Of a DNA stretch of 64,000 bases, positions 23,101 through 35,274 are shown piece by piece. Made by a program: the position numbers and the translations under genes. The notes under the pieces were generated by a model. That model made no database searches. It had not been told where the DNA came from and saw only the letters and a list, made by a program, of their open reading frames with translations. The number at the start of each line of letters is the position of its first letter. Position 1 is the stretch's first letter. The stretch is from Hemerocallis citrina (Eukaryota > Streptophyta > Magnoliopsida > Asparagales > Asphodelaceae), in contig CM030358.1 in NCBI GenBank assembly GCA_017893485.1, forward strand, positions 147,572,926 to 147,636,925. The letters are read 5' to 3'.

Positions 23101-23727
23101 GGGCACGTCGGGGTCGCACACAGGAAAAGGGGGAGACAGCGGGAGGTCACTGTGGAGGTGCATCGGGAGTTGGAGAGAACAGGAGAGGGTACACAGGTTG
23201 AAGAGGATAAGGTAGAGTAGGGTTGAAGGGGACCAGGGTTCGGGAGCGATGGGTAAAAGGGTTGGAGGCAGCTGGGAAGATGAACAGTCAAGAGGTGCAT
23301 TTGGGTATATATACACGGTGAAAAAAAGAGAGATTAGAGTTAGGGGAAAGTGACGGCTGATGGGTATAATTAGGGTAACGGGTATGGGTTTAACAGGTCC
23401 AAAGGTTATAGGGTATAATAATAAATGGGTTTTAAAGAAAAAGAAATCCAAATAGATTTAGGGCGAACAAGAATGAAGTAGGAACAACAACAAAAATAAT
23501 AGGACACGAACAATAAATAATGGGGATCAAAATAACGGTCCGATCAAACAGAGAGGGAAAAAAAGGAGACAAAAGAATCAAGAACCCAAATAAAGGCGAT
23601 GAAACAATAAAATGAATATATTGAAAAATAAGATCCAATATACGGTCCAAAAGAGATACAAGCTGAAACAAATACACGGAAAAAGAAATACACTCAAAAA
23701 TACATAAAATGGGAATCAGGGGTTACA
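20158..23727 (-). mobile_element. Solo LTR B (3.57 kb) of a Tekay-like gypsy family
   Basis: It starts TGTCACGCCCCGCTTCCC and ends CAGGGGTTACA. TTTTT flanks it on both sides (20153-20157, 23728-23732), within the split hAT transposase. It has no internal LTR pair and no gag or pol. Read on the minus strand, it ends GGGAAGCGGGGCGTGACA, like the primer-adjacent LTR end at 63589. This implies a solo LTR left by recombination. Confidence 0.8.
22810..23260 (-). other. GC-rich block downstream of the LTR B promoter
   Basis: A GC-rich stretch lies inside an otherwise AT-rich LTR, just downstream (minus strand) of a TATA-like GTATATATAC at 23305-23314. Open frames on both strands are low-complexity and not conserved between A, B and C. 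It probably corresponds to transcribed R/U5 leader. Confidence 0.5.
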
Positions 23728-25801
23728 TTTTTTGCAAGACAAAAATTATTTTTACATTCTTTATATTGAGTAACAACATGTAGTAAATCATAAGTAGAGT
23801 TTCATCAGTGTTTAACATTCTTTGAAATTTTTTTAAAATGTACATTTTTAAGCTTACACCATGCTTTCCATTCTTGAAATTTGGTGCCACTTAAGGCAAT
23901 AAAATGTACACAATTTCTAATGTTAACTATATATGGGTCGGTTATTTTTAAAGCATCTTGAACACATAAATTTAAAATATGACATGCACATCTAATATGA
24001 AAAATATCGTCACATGGAGGAGCTAATTGTATTTGTAATATACTAATTGATGCATTATCAAAACTAATACACATAATTTTATCACGAATATAAAAAGATC
24101 ACAAATTTCTAAAATCCGATTTGCAATTTCAGTACCACTTTGGGGATAGGGCAACGCGGCAAGTGATATGATCCTTTTTTGAAGAATCCAATCACTGTCG
24201 ATCCAATGACAAGTTATTCTCATTATTGGAATATTGTTGCAACCCTTCCAACAATAGGAAGTTAAAGAAACCCTACAAGTTAAACTCCATAAAATAGCAA
24301 TCAAACCTTCTCTCATTTCGGTGTAGATTTTAAAACAATCCGACTTCAAAGTATTTCTAGGGATTCTTTTAAAATGCAGGTTTAATGCGGTTTGATTAAA
24401 AGACTCAAAGTTCCTACTCTCGGAATAGGAAAATGGTAACTCTTCCTTAAAAACTAGTCGGGTCATTTTTCGACAAACAAGTTCGGGATTATAAGAGTGG
24501 CTATCAACTACACTGGTCCTAGGATGAATTTTTTGTTAGCCGGGTAGGTCAACAAAAAGTTTCTTGTGTACGTTTTGGATGTGTCATCTTATTGTACCTG
24601 TTCCCTCACCGTTCTTCCATTTGTATGGTTTGGAATAACTTTTACAAATTTTTATACCTACACCGAATTTTCTTCGTCCGGAATATAGTCATAAAATTTG
24701 TGTCAATCACTTATTTTTCCTCTAGTTTTCCTACTACTACCCGGTTGTGTTGTTTCGGTTGGTTGTGTTTGTGATTCCTCTTCTATGTCTATGTCTTGTG
24801 GGAACACATCGTGTGTACCAATGTGTCCGGTCATAGGGCACTCTTCGGCGGGCTCAATTTGTAGGAGAATAAGGGGCCTACAAGAAGTAACGGTGGAATC
24901 TTGGCCACTTTGGCTACGACCACTACCACGTGATCTGGACATGTTGATATAGTAGTGTATGTAAAAAAAATAATTACAATCTAGGCGTGATAAGTTTAAA
25001 AAAATATCTAGAAAACAATAGGAGGTGAGAGAGAAGATAAAAAAACCAACAAACAAATATGATACAAAAAATTATAACTACAAAAAATATATCAAGACAA
25101 TAAGAGGGTTGTGAAATTTTGATACTTTACTTCGCGGATACTCGTATATAGAATGAGAGTGAAAATAAAAGTAGAAGTAGAAGTAGAAGTCAGGACTCGT
25201 ATATAGAAAGAAATAGAGCTTTTTTGTTGGAGCCTTGGAGGAGTTGAAGACTTGAAGTAGACGTAGTTGAAAGTTGAATTCGATACGATCGGAATTGGTC
25301 GCTTCTATGTTGCTAGCTTCTTTGTTGAAAAAATTTGAATGAATTCAGATTGAATTGAGTAGTAGTCGCAGAGAGAGTAAGAGAGTAAGGTGTGAAATTT
25401 TTAGAGTGGTTTAAGGGGTATTTATAAGGGGAAAATAAACCCCAAAAAAAAAAAAGAAAAAGAAAAAGCTAAAACAGCCGCTGGCTGTGAAAACGTCCGT
25501 TGGACCCATGGGTCGAACGTATGGCTCGTATGGGTCAAACGGTTCGAAACCTGCGGTTGGTGGGCAGGTTGACACTTTTCACCAGGTCGAGCGGGCTTAG
25601 ACTCACGGGTTCGACCCGGACTGGAATCGTCATATTGCGGGCTGGGTTGGAGCATGTGGGTCGCGGGTCAACCGGGCCTGGTTGCCATCCCTAAGTACAC
25701 GAATACGAGCAACGACAAGATAGTAACCACATGGTCACAACGGCGAGCAAACAAGCAAGAGCGAAGGCAGTAATCAGCGAGCGCAACGACATCAACAAAT
25801 A

Positions 25802-26293
25802 TGATATGGTGTAGATGACTTGGCCCCATCAGGGCCATCAGATCTCCTCAGATTTCGCCCCTTTATGATCATCAAGTCAAATAAGTCCAATGGGCTTCTG
25901 CCATCTCAGGCCCACTGGCAAGCGGGTCCGACCTGGCCCGTTAAGATCTCAGACCTGCTTTCCTCTGCCTATAAATACCAGACCCCCTCTCCACTTTAAA
26001 AGGTAAGAAATCTTTCCCCACCTGAACCCTAGCTACTGTCGCTTTCTCAGTGAATGACTAGATTGTCGGAGGGTCTTTCGCCGAAACTTCTCCTGGTGTT
26101 TCTAGGCATCGTGCAGGTACAAAAGTCCGAGCCAAGCTACGAGATCCGAGTATCCGGCCTCTACCTCTCTCCTACTACTCCCGAGCCGGTCCTACAGACC
26201 GAAGATCGAACCAAAGTTTGTACTGCCACTTCCGCTTCACAAATTACAAGAACTCACACCTGTTGCCCCCACAGCCAAAAACAAGCAGCATCA
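25802..26293 (+). repeat. 5' LTR of the Retand-like element
   Basis: 492 bp. It contains CCTATAAATACCAGACC (TATA) at about 25970-25986. It closely matches 47113-47606 but with many point differences, so the element is not recent. Confidence 0.9.
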
Positions 26294-26295
26294 TG

Positions 26296-26313
26296 TTGGT
26301 GCCGTCTGTGGGA
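26296..26313 (+). other. Primer-binding site of the Retand-like element
   Basis: TTGGTGCCGTCTGTGGGA begins two bases after the LTR. This is one base from the TTGGCGCCGTCTGTGGGA form usual in Tat-lineage elements. Confidence 0.85.
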
Positions 26314-26350
26314 ACATTAGGTACTAACGTCGGTCCGACCCCAGCCAAAG

Positions 26351-28002
26351 ATGCCATCCCGAATCCAGGCTCCCAAAGCCAGAAGGGCCATCACCTCTGG
26401 ATGTCGTCCTGACCCTCCTCCCCTTCACAGTCACGTGGATGCCCAGGGCTCTAACCAACTGCGGGTCAATGGCGCAGCCGGACCCAGACCAGGCGCTTCT
26501 CACTTAGTCGCGACTGATTTGCGGCGCATCATCCAGAATCGGCAGTCCAGTCAAACAAGGGGAGGGGCTGCTTCCAACTCGGTCCCGAACCATGGCAGAC
26601 AGTCGACCCTAGAACGGGAACCAGGACATAGCCACACACCCGGAGGACCTCCACCCTCACGTGAATCGGTGGAGCAAGCCCCAGTCACAAGGGCCGATTT
26701 CCAAAACTTTAGGAACGAGGTCCTCCAGGCAATCTGAGGCGGTCCTAGGATCAAGGCGCGCAGCAATTCCTACACTCAATCCAAAGCCAGGGGCGGCGAA
26801 TCCCACGGATCGACCCGCCCACTAGAACAAGACACCGTCCTTCGATGCCTCCAGGAGATGGAGAACCACCTCGCCCATCTCGGCGAGGGCGGGCCGATGC
26901 CAGGCCAAGGTTACAGGCCGAATCGACCCCCATTCTCCACTCAAATCTTGGAAGCCGAGATCCTCAGAAAATTTAGACCTCCCCAATTCGAGACATACAA
27001 CGGCGAGGGTGATCCCGCTGATCACATGGAAGGCTTCAAAACCCTCATATTGATTCACAGCGCTTCAGATCCTCTTCTATGCCGCGCCTTTCCTACCACC
27101 CTGCGTGGCCCAGCTCGGGAATGGTTCTCGAAACTCACCCCCGGCTCGGTCTTCTCATTCGACCAACTAGAAAGCAAGCTTCCTAGCTCACTTCGTAACC
27201 AGCAAGAAGGTCGAGAAGACGAGTGCGTCCCTTTTGAACCTCAGGTAGAAGGAAGGGAAACCCCTCCGCGAGTTTGTTCGGAGGTTCACCGCCGAGGCGA
27301 GATTAGTCTCCTCCCTCGACGCAGGCATTGCTTCCGCGGCCTTTCGGCACAATGTTTGCCACGGGCAACTGATGGCCTCCTTAGCCAAGAAACCACCCCT
27401 CAACTTCCCCAACCTTCTCAACAGGGTCGAGAAGTACATTTGGGCAGAAGAGGCTCTACACCCCGAGGGCACCAAAGAAGCCAGGACCAAAGGGAAGCAC
27501 AAGGCAGGACGACGCCGAGCCCGCCAAAAAAGCCACGAAAGATGCAGCTGGTTTGAAGAGGCCCCCTCCGGTTCCCCGTTTTGAGAGGTATACGCCGCTG
27601 ACCCAGAACATGTCAGCCATCATCTTAGAGACCGAGGAAAAAGGGATCGTCCGACTCCCTCCCCGACTGAGCAACAACAAGAAGCGGGACCAGAGATTCT
27701 ACTATCGCTTTCACCAGGACAATGGGCATGAGATGGGTAACTGCCGTGCCTTTAAAGACAAGATCGAGGCCCTCATCCAGCAAGGTTACCTAAGGGAGTT
27801 CACCCGGGCCAACCCAAGAGACCGGAGTGATTCGAGGAATCCAAGGCCTTTGCCTCCCCCTCGAACGATCAACTGGCGACCCGAGCAGGACCCCGAGCCT
27901 GAGCAGACTGGAGGGCAGGCCATCCTACACTGCGTCCATGGCAGGACCCTTGGGAGGGGGAGGAATCCAGCACTTCCCGTAGGCCTTCTTGCGAGAAGTT
28001 AA
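26351..28002 (+). pseudogene. Retand-like gag pseudogene
   Basis: This is the structural protein gene of the element. An N-terminal frame (26351-26737) ends at an in-frame TGA. The same frame resumes with FRPPQFETYNGEGDPADHME and CRAFPTTLRGPAREWFSKL at about 26960-27140, the conserved gag core. A frameshift near 27190 moves the next core part (PLREFVRRFTAEA, LNRVEKYIWAEEAL) to another frame, and a second near 27545 moves the C-terminal part at 27553-28002. There, RFHQDNGHEMGNC is a Tat-type zinc-finger-like motif and EALIQQGYLREF follows. Not functional. Confidence 0.88.
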
Positions 28003-28019
28003 TTCTGTCCGAGACCATT

Positions 28020-29544
28020 CCTCCCCAGGTTCAGCAGCGGACAGTCTCCTTCTCTGGAGAAGACCTGGAGGGCATCCGACTCCTGCACTGCGATGCCCTC
28101 GTCATCAGCCTCGTCATGGCAAACTTCGAAGTCCGCCAAATTCTCATGGACAACGGAAGCTCAGTTATCATCCTCTACATGGAAGCATTTGAAAATCTTA
28201 AGCTCCCCCGAGATAAGCTAAAACCGGCTGGGTACACCCTTCATGGGTTTTCGGGCGTTCCCGTACAAATCGAAGGGATCGTGACACTGGATGTAACAGC
28301 CGGTAAAACTCCTGTCATACGGACCGAATCAATGGACTTCATGGTGGTCAACGTCAAGGCGGCATACAATGCCATTCTCGGCCAACTTGGCCTCTGCTCA
28401 TTTCAGGCAGTCCCCTTGGCCTACCACTTGAAGCTAAAGTTCCCCACTGACCAAGGGGTCGGTGTTGTCCGAGGGAATCAGAAGTCTGCACGTTCGTGCT
28501 ACATGACCGCGGTAGGAGGTGGGGTGTTCCCCCTTGATGCAGTCGAGCTCCCACCTGAAAGAAACCCGTCCGAGTTGGAACCCGCGGACGAATTGGAGGA
28601 AGTCTCATTAGATTCAGAAGACAAGTCTAAGTGGTTCCGTGTGAGCCACTCCCTTTCTCCCGATCTGAGACCAACCCTAATTGATTGTATTCCCTGCAAT
28701 ATCGACCTCTTCGCTTGGACCCCGTCCGACATGCCTGGGATTGCCGAAGACCTAATCATGCACAAGCTGAGCGTCCACCCGGGTTCCAAGTCGATTCATC
28801 AGAAGCAACGCAAGTTCGCCCCGGAGAGGAAATAAGCAGTAAAAGTGGAGGTGGACAAACTGTTGTCCTCCCGGTTCATACAAGAGGTCAGTTATCTCGA
28901 ATGGTTGGCTAACGTCGTGATGGTGAAGAAGGCCAGCGGGAGCTGGAGGATCTGCATAGACTTCACGGACCTCAACAAGGCGTGCCCAAAAGATCCTTTC
29001 CATCGACACTATGATCGACGCAACCTCGGATCATGAGCTACTGACCTTCATGGATGCCTTTTAAGGCTATAACCAAATCTGGATGTTCCTTCCGAACATC
29101 GCTAAGACGCCCTTTGTTACCGACCAAGGTCTCTACTGTTACCGGGTCATGCCCTTCGGGCTTAAGAACACCGGAGCCACCTACCAGAGACTCGTCAACC
29201 GAGTTTTTGAAGAACAGATCGGTCATAACATGGAGGTATACGTTGACGGCATGCTCGTCAAGAGTCGACAAGGGCAGGACCATGTGGCCGACTCGAGAAA
29301 GCCTTTGGTGTCCTTCAGTCCTACAACATGAGGCTCAATCCCACCAAGTGTGCCTTCGGCGTCTCCTCGGAAAAATTTCTCAGGTTAGTCATCAGCTAGC
29401 GTGACACAGAGGCAAATCTCGAGAAGATCCAGGCCATAATCGACATGGCCCCTCCTAGAAATATTAAGGAGGTTCAATGGCTCACGGGAAGACTGGCGGC
29501 CATCAGCCACTTCCTTTCCAAGTCGGGAGAGAAGTCACTCCCCT
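28020..29544 (+). pseudogene. Retand-like pol pseudogene, part 1: protease and RT
   Basis: The protease lies at 28116-28500. Its active-site motif reads LMDNGSS where DSGS is expected, so the catalytic triad is altered. The RT begins about 28690 (DLFAWTPSDMPGI) and continues through WRICIDFTDLNKACPKDPF and YRVMPFGLKNTGATYQRLVN. The catalytic box reads EVYVDGMLVKS: the second Asp of YVDD is Gly, which should abolish polymerase activity. Stops occur at about 28833, 29035 and 29062. The frame is cut by solo LTR C at 29545. Confidence 0.88.
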
Positions 29545-31789
29545 TGTCACGCCCCGCTTCCCAAAATACGGAATACGAGTACGTAACGTAGGCCCAATGA
29601 ATGATGTAAACACCATCCATAAGCTGTACCAGACTAACTCAACAATATGAAACAACATTCACAACCACGCAATCAGATATAATCACATATACAAGATCAA
29701 CTTCAATAATAAATGAAATAATCCAAATAATAATATCCAACATTTGGGATAAAAACAAACTCTGGGTCATAAAAGCTCCCCGGGTCATAAAAGCCCCAAA
29801 ACAAAGTATAATATCAAGACAATGTTCAAAGAAATAAATCTAGTAATAAATTAATTCAAGCCATCTAATCTTGGACTCCATCTTTTAGAATCGTTGCTCA
29901 CCAATTCCTTCTGGTATGGTTCCTTTGGTACCTGTAAAATCTTGATCTAAAAAGAAAGAAAATAATGTCCTTAGAGCAAGTAATGCACAGCAAGTAGAGA
30001 AAAACAGAGAATAATAGGTACATAGTATATCAAAGAAAAAGGAATGGGATCAAAGTCAATAACAAAATTCAAGGAACGACAATAATGTCAAGGGTATATG
30101 TTTAATCATGCATTTAATCAATAGTTTTAATTCAATTCCAATGTTGATGACAGTATACGAGATCAAGCATGAAATGTCAAATGCAGGTTATTAATCATTT
30201 TGTTAACCTATCTAGTCCACGTACTACTACGTCCCATTCCGCAGGTTTGGCCCAAGCACACAGTGAAAACTTTAGATTGATGGTGAATTCATGGTTCGTG
30301 TACTCGGCCCAGTAATTAGTTTTAATGTTCGATGACAGTGATTATCAAGCAGTATTTTATGTCCATCAGTACAAGTCAAGCAGTAGGGCCCGACTGAGTA
30401 CAGTTTCCTATTGTTCACTACCAAGTCATCCCATAATACCCCGACTTGTTATCATTTAATTTCATCCTATGTGAGCATGCAATAAGGTGTAAATATTGTA
30501 TGATGCTAGGTGTAACTAATTCTACTCGTTACAGATAAATCAAGAAGCAAACATATTAATTAAGCACAAAACACACAATCTGGACAGCATGACGTTGATG
30601 TACAAAAACAAAGATTACCGCTACTGCAGAAAAGAAAATCTGGATCCGTCAGAAATTCTAGAAACTAGACTCTCTGCAGGTTCCAGCGAATATATATACG
30701 ACATATAAAAGCTACAGAAACTAGGGTGAAAATCATATTCTTTTCAAATTTTATGTTCAGGCAGCAAGTTGTAAATTGTTTCAGACATATGGATTAGGTC
30801 AGCAAACTCATCAATTAAATCTACAAAATTTCAGGATGGTTCCTACACATGTCTAGTATCTACCAAATTTATTTCATATTTTTATTTTACTGTTAACATG
30901 TTCAATTTAATTCTGAAATAGAAAGATAAGCATGAATTTGTGAATCTAGAAATTCAGACACAGCTGTACTAAAAAACTGATATCTAACAGAGTATAACTC
31001 GGAATTCAGATCCATTAAAAGTTCTGGAAAATATATTCATGGGGCTATAATTCATATCAGAAAGTTATTTCAAAATATAACAGCAACATGGTCGAAAATC
31101 TGATACAAAACGAAAAAAATAGCAGTCCAGAATTTATTTTGATATGAATAGGAAATAATTTAATCATACAACCCTATAATTCATGCTAATTAATAATCAA
31201 AGTGATGCTAGATGTTTAACATGCAGGTTTCTAGTTTCAAGATGCAATTTCACAGGCATGGTAATCAATTCATCAATTCAATTCAATCTAACATATCCAA
31301 TTTATTAAACAATTCTATAACATGGATCTAGTTATTTTTCATGTAATTGTGCATATGCAAGATTCAAGAGGAACTAGATTTTAGATCAAAGATGTAGGCA
31401 CGATGTTAAAAATATATCGGGTTAGCTCGTGTAAACCCTCAATATACTTAACGGAATTTCAAATAGCAATATGATAAAAGAGAAATGGATCTACTTACAG
31501 AGATCAAAGAAATATTGAACAAAACAAATAACTAGTTCAAGAAGAGACTTGCCTTTTAATTAGTAGATTCGAGTATATAGAATAACGAGATAAGAATTCT
31601 GGACAACAAAATCACGAACTCACGCACGCAAGCACGTGCAACCAGCGGATCCACTACACGAACAACAACAGCAACGAAATCCAATCCCAACTCTCCAAAC
31701 AGCAAACACCGGTACACAGGATCAGGATCTCACCTACACAGAACACCAACGCCAACTCTCCTCCTTCTTCCTCACAACGACAGAGAGAG

Positions 31790-32225
31790 AGAACGAGACG
31801 ATGGGAGGGACGACAACTGGTGACAGCGACACCCACGACGAGGCAGAGAGGGCACTGACGGTGGCGCTACGGTCGAGAAGTGACGGTAGCGACCAAGGCT
31901 TCGACGCTCGACGGCTGCTCTGTTTCTCGACGAAACAGAAGAGGAGATGACGAGGGAAAGTGCGGGGCTCTGGACGACGACAAGGAGGCAAGGGTTCTGC
32001 GGTGGATGCGGGGGGACAACGGAGAGGGATTGAGGGTGGTTGACGGAACGGTGGGGGCGAGGAGATGGGTTCGGGTGCGGAGGTCTATGGATTAGACGAA
32101 GGCGATGGGGACTAGGCGACGGGATGGTGGTGAGGGTGGAGCAAGGACGTCGGCGTGGGGCTAGGGTGACGGGGTGGAGGTCGGAGAGGACGGGATCGGA
32201 GAACGGGGTGGTGTTTGGGTTTTGA
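31790..32225 (-). other. GC-rich block in solo LTR C
   Basis: It has the same position and composition as the block in B, downstream of the minus-strand TATA at 32331-32340. Frames on both strands are open but low in complexity, and no domain is seen. Confidence 0.5.
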
Positions 32226-32330
32226 AGATGAAAACAGAGAGGAGATGAGAGTTAGGGGGTAGGGGAGAGAGAAAGCGGCAGGGGTGTGGAGAGAGAGAGG
32301 GATATAATAAATTAGGGTTTAATTAATAGG

Positions 32331-32340
32331 GTATTTATAG
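32331..32340 (-). promoter_or_regulatory. TATA box of solo LTR C
   Basis: Minus-strand CTATAAATAC, followed by a CT-rich initiator-like stretch and the GC-rich block. Supports the minus orientation of this LTR. Confidence 0.5.
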
Positions 32341-33627
32341 GGGATTAAGGAGTTGGGGTTTTGGGTACTTGTTTAGGCTCCAAAAAGAGATGAATGAATA
32401 TAAATCGAAGAGATGAACACATAGTGGGACAATTCAAACTCAAAACACGAAGAGCAAAATTTGCAATGAGCCAAAAATAGGAGAAAAGTGTACAGAATGA
32501 TCAAAAGAGGATAAATATAACACCCCGATTTCCTATACCAGGAAACCGTGACATAATCTAGAATCTTTTCTTTCAATTAGCCACAATACACAAAAAAAAA
32601 CAAGAAAATTTAAAACTTTTTATTCAACACAAATGTATTACAAGTCCGAATGTTATAAAACTACAATACATTACATCAGTGTTACAATAATGCCATACAA
32701 GCCCAAGTGTTACAAACTTCCAATAAAAATTACATTAGAGTACAATGAATAATATATAACACTTGGTACTTTATTTGGATACTTCTCAACATAAATAAAT
32801 TTACAATTGAAACAATGGTAACCAACATATATTACAATTAAAAATAAGAATCAACACTTTTCTTCTCTTGCCTTGAGTCCTCCTGAATCTTGTACCGGTA
32901 GTTTTGCAATCCAGTACCTATTGAAGTGAGGACGTCAGTACATATACTGACGTTTTAAGGCAGATGACTAGCAGCGATTCTCAACTTTAAACAAACAGAT
33001 TAATGAAAAGAGAAACGTGTATATATAATGATGTGTCAGTGTATGCTATGACTTAGAATCTAATGCAGGATTAACTAATGCAATGATGTTTTTATTCTAA
33101 TGCAAGGAAGACTTTGGAACAGTATGCAGCCCATACTACATACACCCCATATCAAGCCGTTTTTTCATATATAGGAATTTGAACCCGCGCCATGAATTCT
33201 ACTCTTGTACTTAACCTATTTATGAAGATACAACGTGACTGATGAGGTTACCCTGAAACGGTCTAATCCCGTCATTCGCAGTCATATAGTGGTGTGTCTG
33301 TTTGTCACTATTGCCCGACGTACCGGATCTGACTCAAAAATCTGACAAACCCTTGGAGTTGACTACAACACAGGTTAGCTCGAAGTATCCCCTGTGGCCC
33401 CTAGCTTATAGATCGTAGTCTATGTCTTGTTCTTCTTTCTTGATATAGAGCATGACGGAGTTCCGGGGGTCCATCCCCTAGCTTCGACAGGATACTTCCC
33501 GCCCTTATCATGGCACTTCAGAAATTAACAGATGAGATACAGATCCCGTGCTCCCAACTCGTGAGAAGGCACAGACCGTATCCCTTTGACATGAAGGGTA
33601 CAACCAATAACACCACCTAGTGTTGGC

Positions 33628-34536
33628 TAGGGGTGGACAACTATTATCCGAACAAACCAATCCGAACCAATCCAACCCGAACCGACCAGTTTTTAACCGA
33701 ACCAATTGGGGGTTTGGATTCGCTTGGTTACTGATCTTCAATAACCAACTGGACTAGTTCGGTTGTGGGATGAGGCTTTCAAATAACCGATTAAACCGAA
33801 CCAACCGTACCTCTATGCATAAGTCCATAAAAAATATAGTTCTCCTTTAATTTCTTGAATATAAAAATAGTCATTTCTCATTTTCTTGGAGATACAAATA
33901 GTCTTCTTTAATTTCTTTAATACAAACCGAGCAATTGTTCTACTTATGTTTTTATTCTCCATAATCCTGTGTGTTATGTTGTTGAGAAATGCTTGATTTA
34001 CAATGTGGCCCAACTTAATAGAATCATGAAGTTGATGTAACATTTCGTAGTTACTTTAATCAAGTCAAGTAGAAATTGTAATCTAAATCTTTTTTTATTG
34101 TACCTGAAATTCAATTAGCTATGGTTATTTAATGTTTCTTTTATGATAATAAACTAAGATTACAGAAGAATGCAAGTGAAAAAGTAGTTTATCTCACCCA
34201 TTTAAACGTCATAATCTCAAACAATTAGTGCAAAAATTATTAACAACTTATGAATCTTCATTTTAAATTCATTTCCGAATAACAAATAGTAGGTTGTTTC
34301 TTAAGTTTGATTGAAGTTGATCTTTTAAATTTCAACAAATTATGAATGAAAGGTAAAAAGTAGCACGCCAAACCGACCATCTAATCCAATCCAAACCGAG
34401 CTTAATCGGCTTGGATGGAAACCAATCCAATTAAGGTTCGGATTGGTTGCAGATGAGAAAATTAAAAAACCGATCTTCTTTGGATCAGTGATGGATGGTC
34501 CATATTAGGTCGGATACCAACCGATGCCCACCCCTA
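33628..34536. mobile_element. Small non-autonomous hAT element, innermost layer of the nest
   Basis: GTGTTGGC (33620-33627) and GTGTTAGC (34537-34544) form an 8-bp duplication with one mismatch. The ends are inverted: TAGGGGTGGACAA, and on the right complement TAGGGGTGGGCAT. Subterminal CCGAACCAATCC-like repeats are present. 909 bp. A short minus-strand frame at 33813-34043 shows resemblance to the linker region of hAT transposases, but no core motif. Confidence 0.8.
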
Positions 34537-35274
34537 GTGTTAGCCTATAGAACAGGTCGGATCATAAGGTATCATCCTTAATACCAACTCTTTCCCTCTG
34601 GAGAAAATGATAATAAATAAGGGTTAGGTAGTAATAGCCATAAGTTACTACCCTAACGATGTCACTAACCCTAAACAATCCGAGGGCTGACAACAGTACT
34701 AACACAACATGCTGGGTCTTAAGTTAGACTTCGCAAGATAACTTTACTAGGTGCACAACCTAGACTTACCAGAATCCCTAAGGATCCTGTCCATAGCCTA
34801 TTGATCCAAAACCCTGGCAATACGAATGTATTCGCATGCTACTACCCTGAACTTGGATTCCATATACACTCCCGGCCCACGATCAACCTACACCGGTTAA
34901 GATATGACGTTGCACAAGGGGTAACTCGTCCATAGTCCACGAGGAGTAAAATAAATACACGTCTTGATGGTCGATGGCCCCTAGGGCAATGATATCACCC
35001 TAAATGGGCACAATAACTACGTACTAGCTAATAAGCTACATATGAGCAAACAACATACATACGAGCCGACTGGCTATGTATGCGACGACAGTTTGCTAAC
35101 AATTAGCGTGAACAATTTTCCAACATAAACATGCTACTTATGAATACAAGGAACACTTATTACTCATAATCAAGTGCATGATTCAAACTACTAACAAAAC
35201 TTGATCTTTTATTCATAAAAACAATATAAAAGTCTTCTAATATCCTAGAAGCAATTAAACATGCTACTCTTATC

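Larger units (their letters stand above)
19331..24942 (-). pseudogene. hAT transposase pseudogene (Ac/RICESLEEPER-like)
   Basis: This would encode the DNA-cutting and joining enzyme of the hAT element. The start at 24942 (MSRSRGSGRSQ) opens an N-terminal region to about 24706. A degraded BED-finger region follows. At 24466-24023 are catalytic-core parts, including CWKGCNNIPIMRITCHWIDSD. At 24074-23805 are MCISFDNAS and CACHILNLCVQDAL. After LTR B come 20163-19813 (MTLEAWYYAESLLKVLEPFK, YCIATVMDPRIKLEG) and 19844-19608. The hAT dimerisation tail is at 19500-19331 (TVASDRVYSTSGRILTDYRNR). Several stops and frame changes plus the 3.6-kb LTR insertion abolish function. Confidence 0.85.
18744..25693 (-). 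mobile_element. hAT-superfamily transposon, split by solo LTR B
   Basis: AGTACACG flanks it at 18736-18743 and 25694-25701, a perfect 8-bp duplication. The ends are inverted (TACGGTTGGCAGTCGGG; right complement TAGGGATGGCAACCAGG), followed by GC-rich CGGGTCGGGTT-like subterminal repeats typical of plant hAT elements. It contains a transposase pseudogene. Without LTR B it is about 3.4 kb. It inserted into LTR A. Confidence 0.88.
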
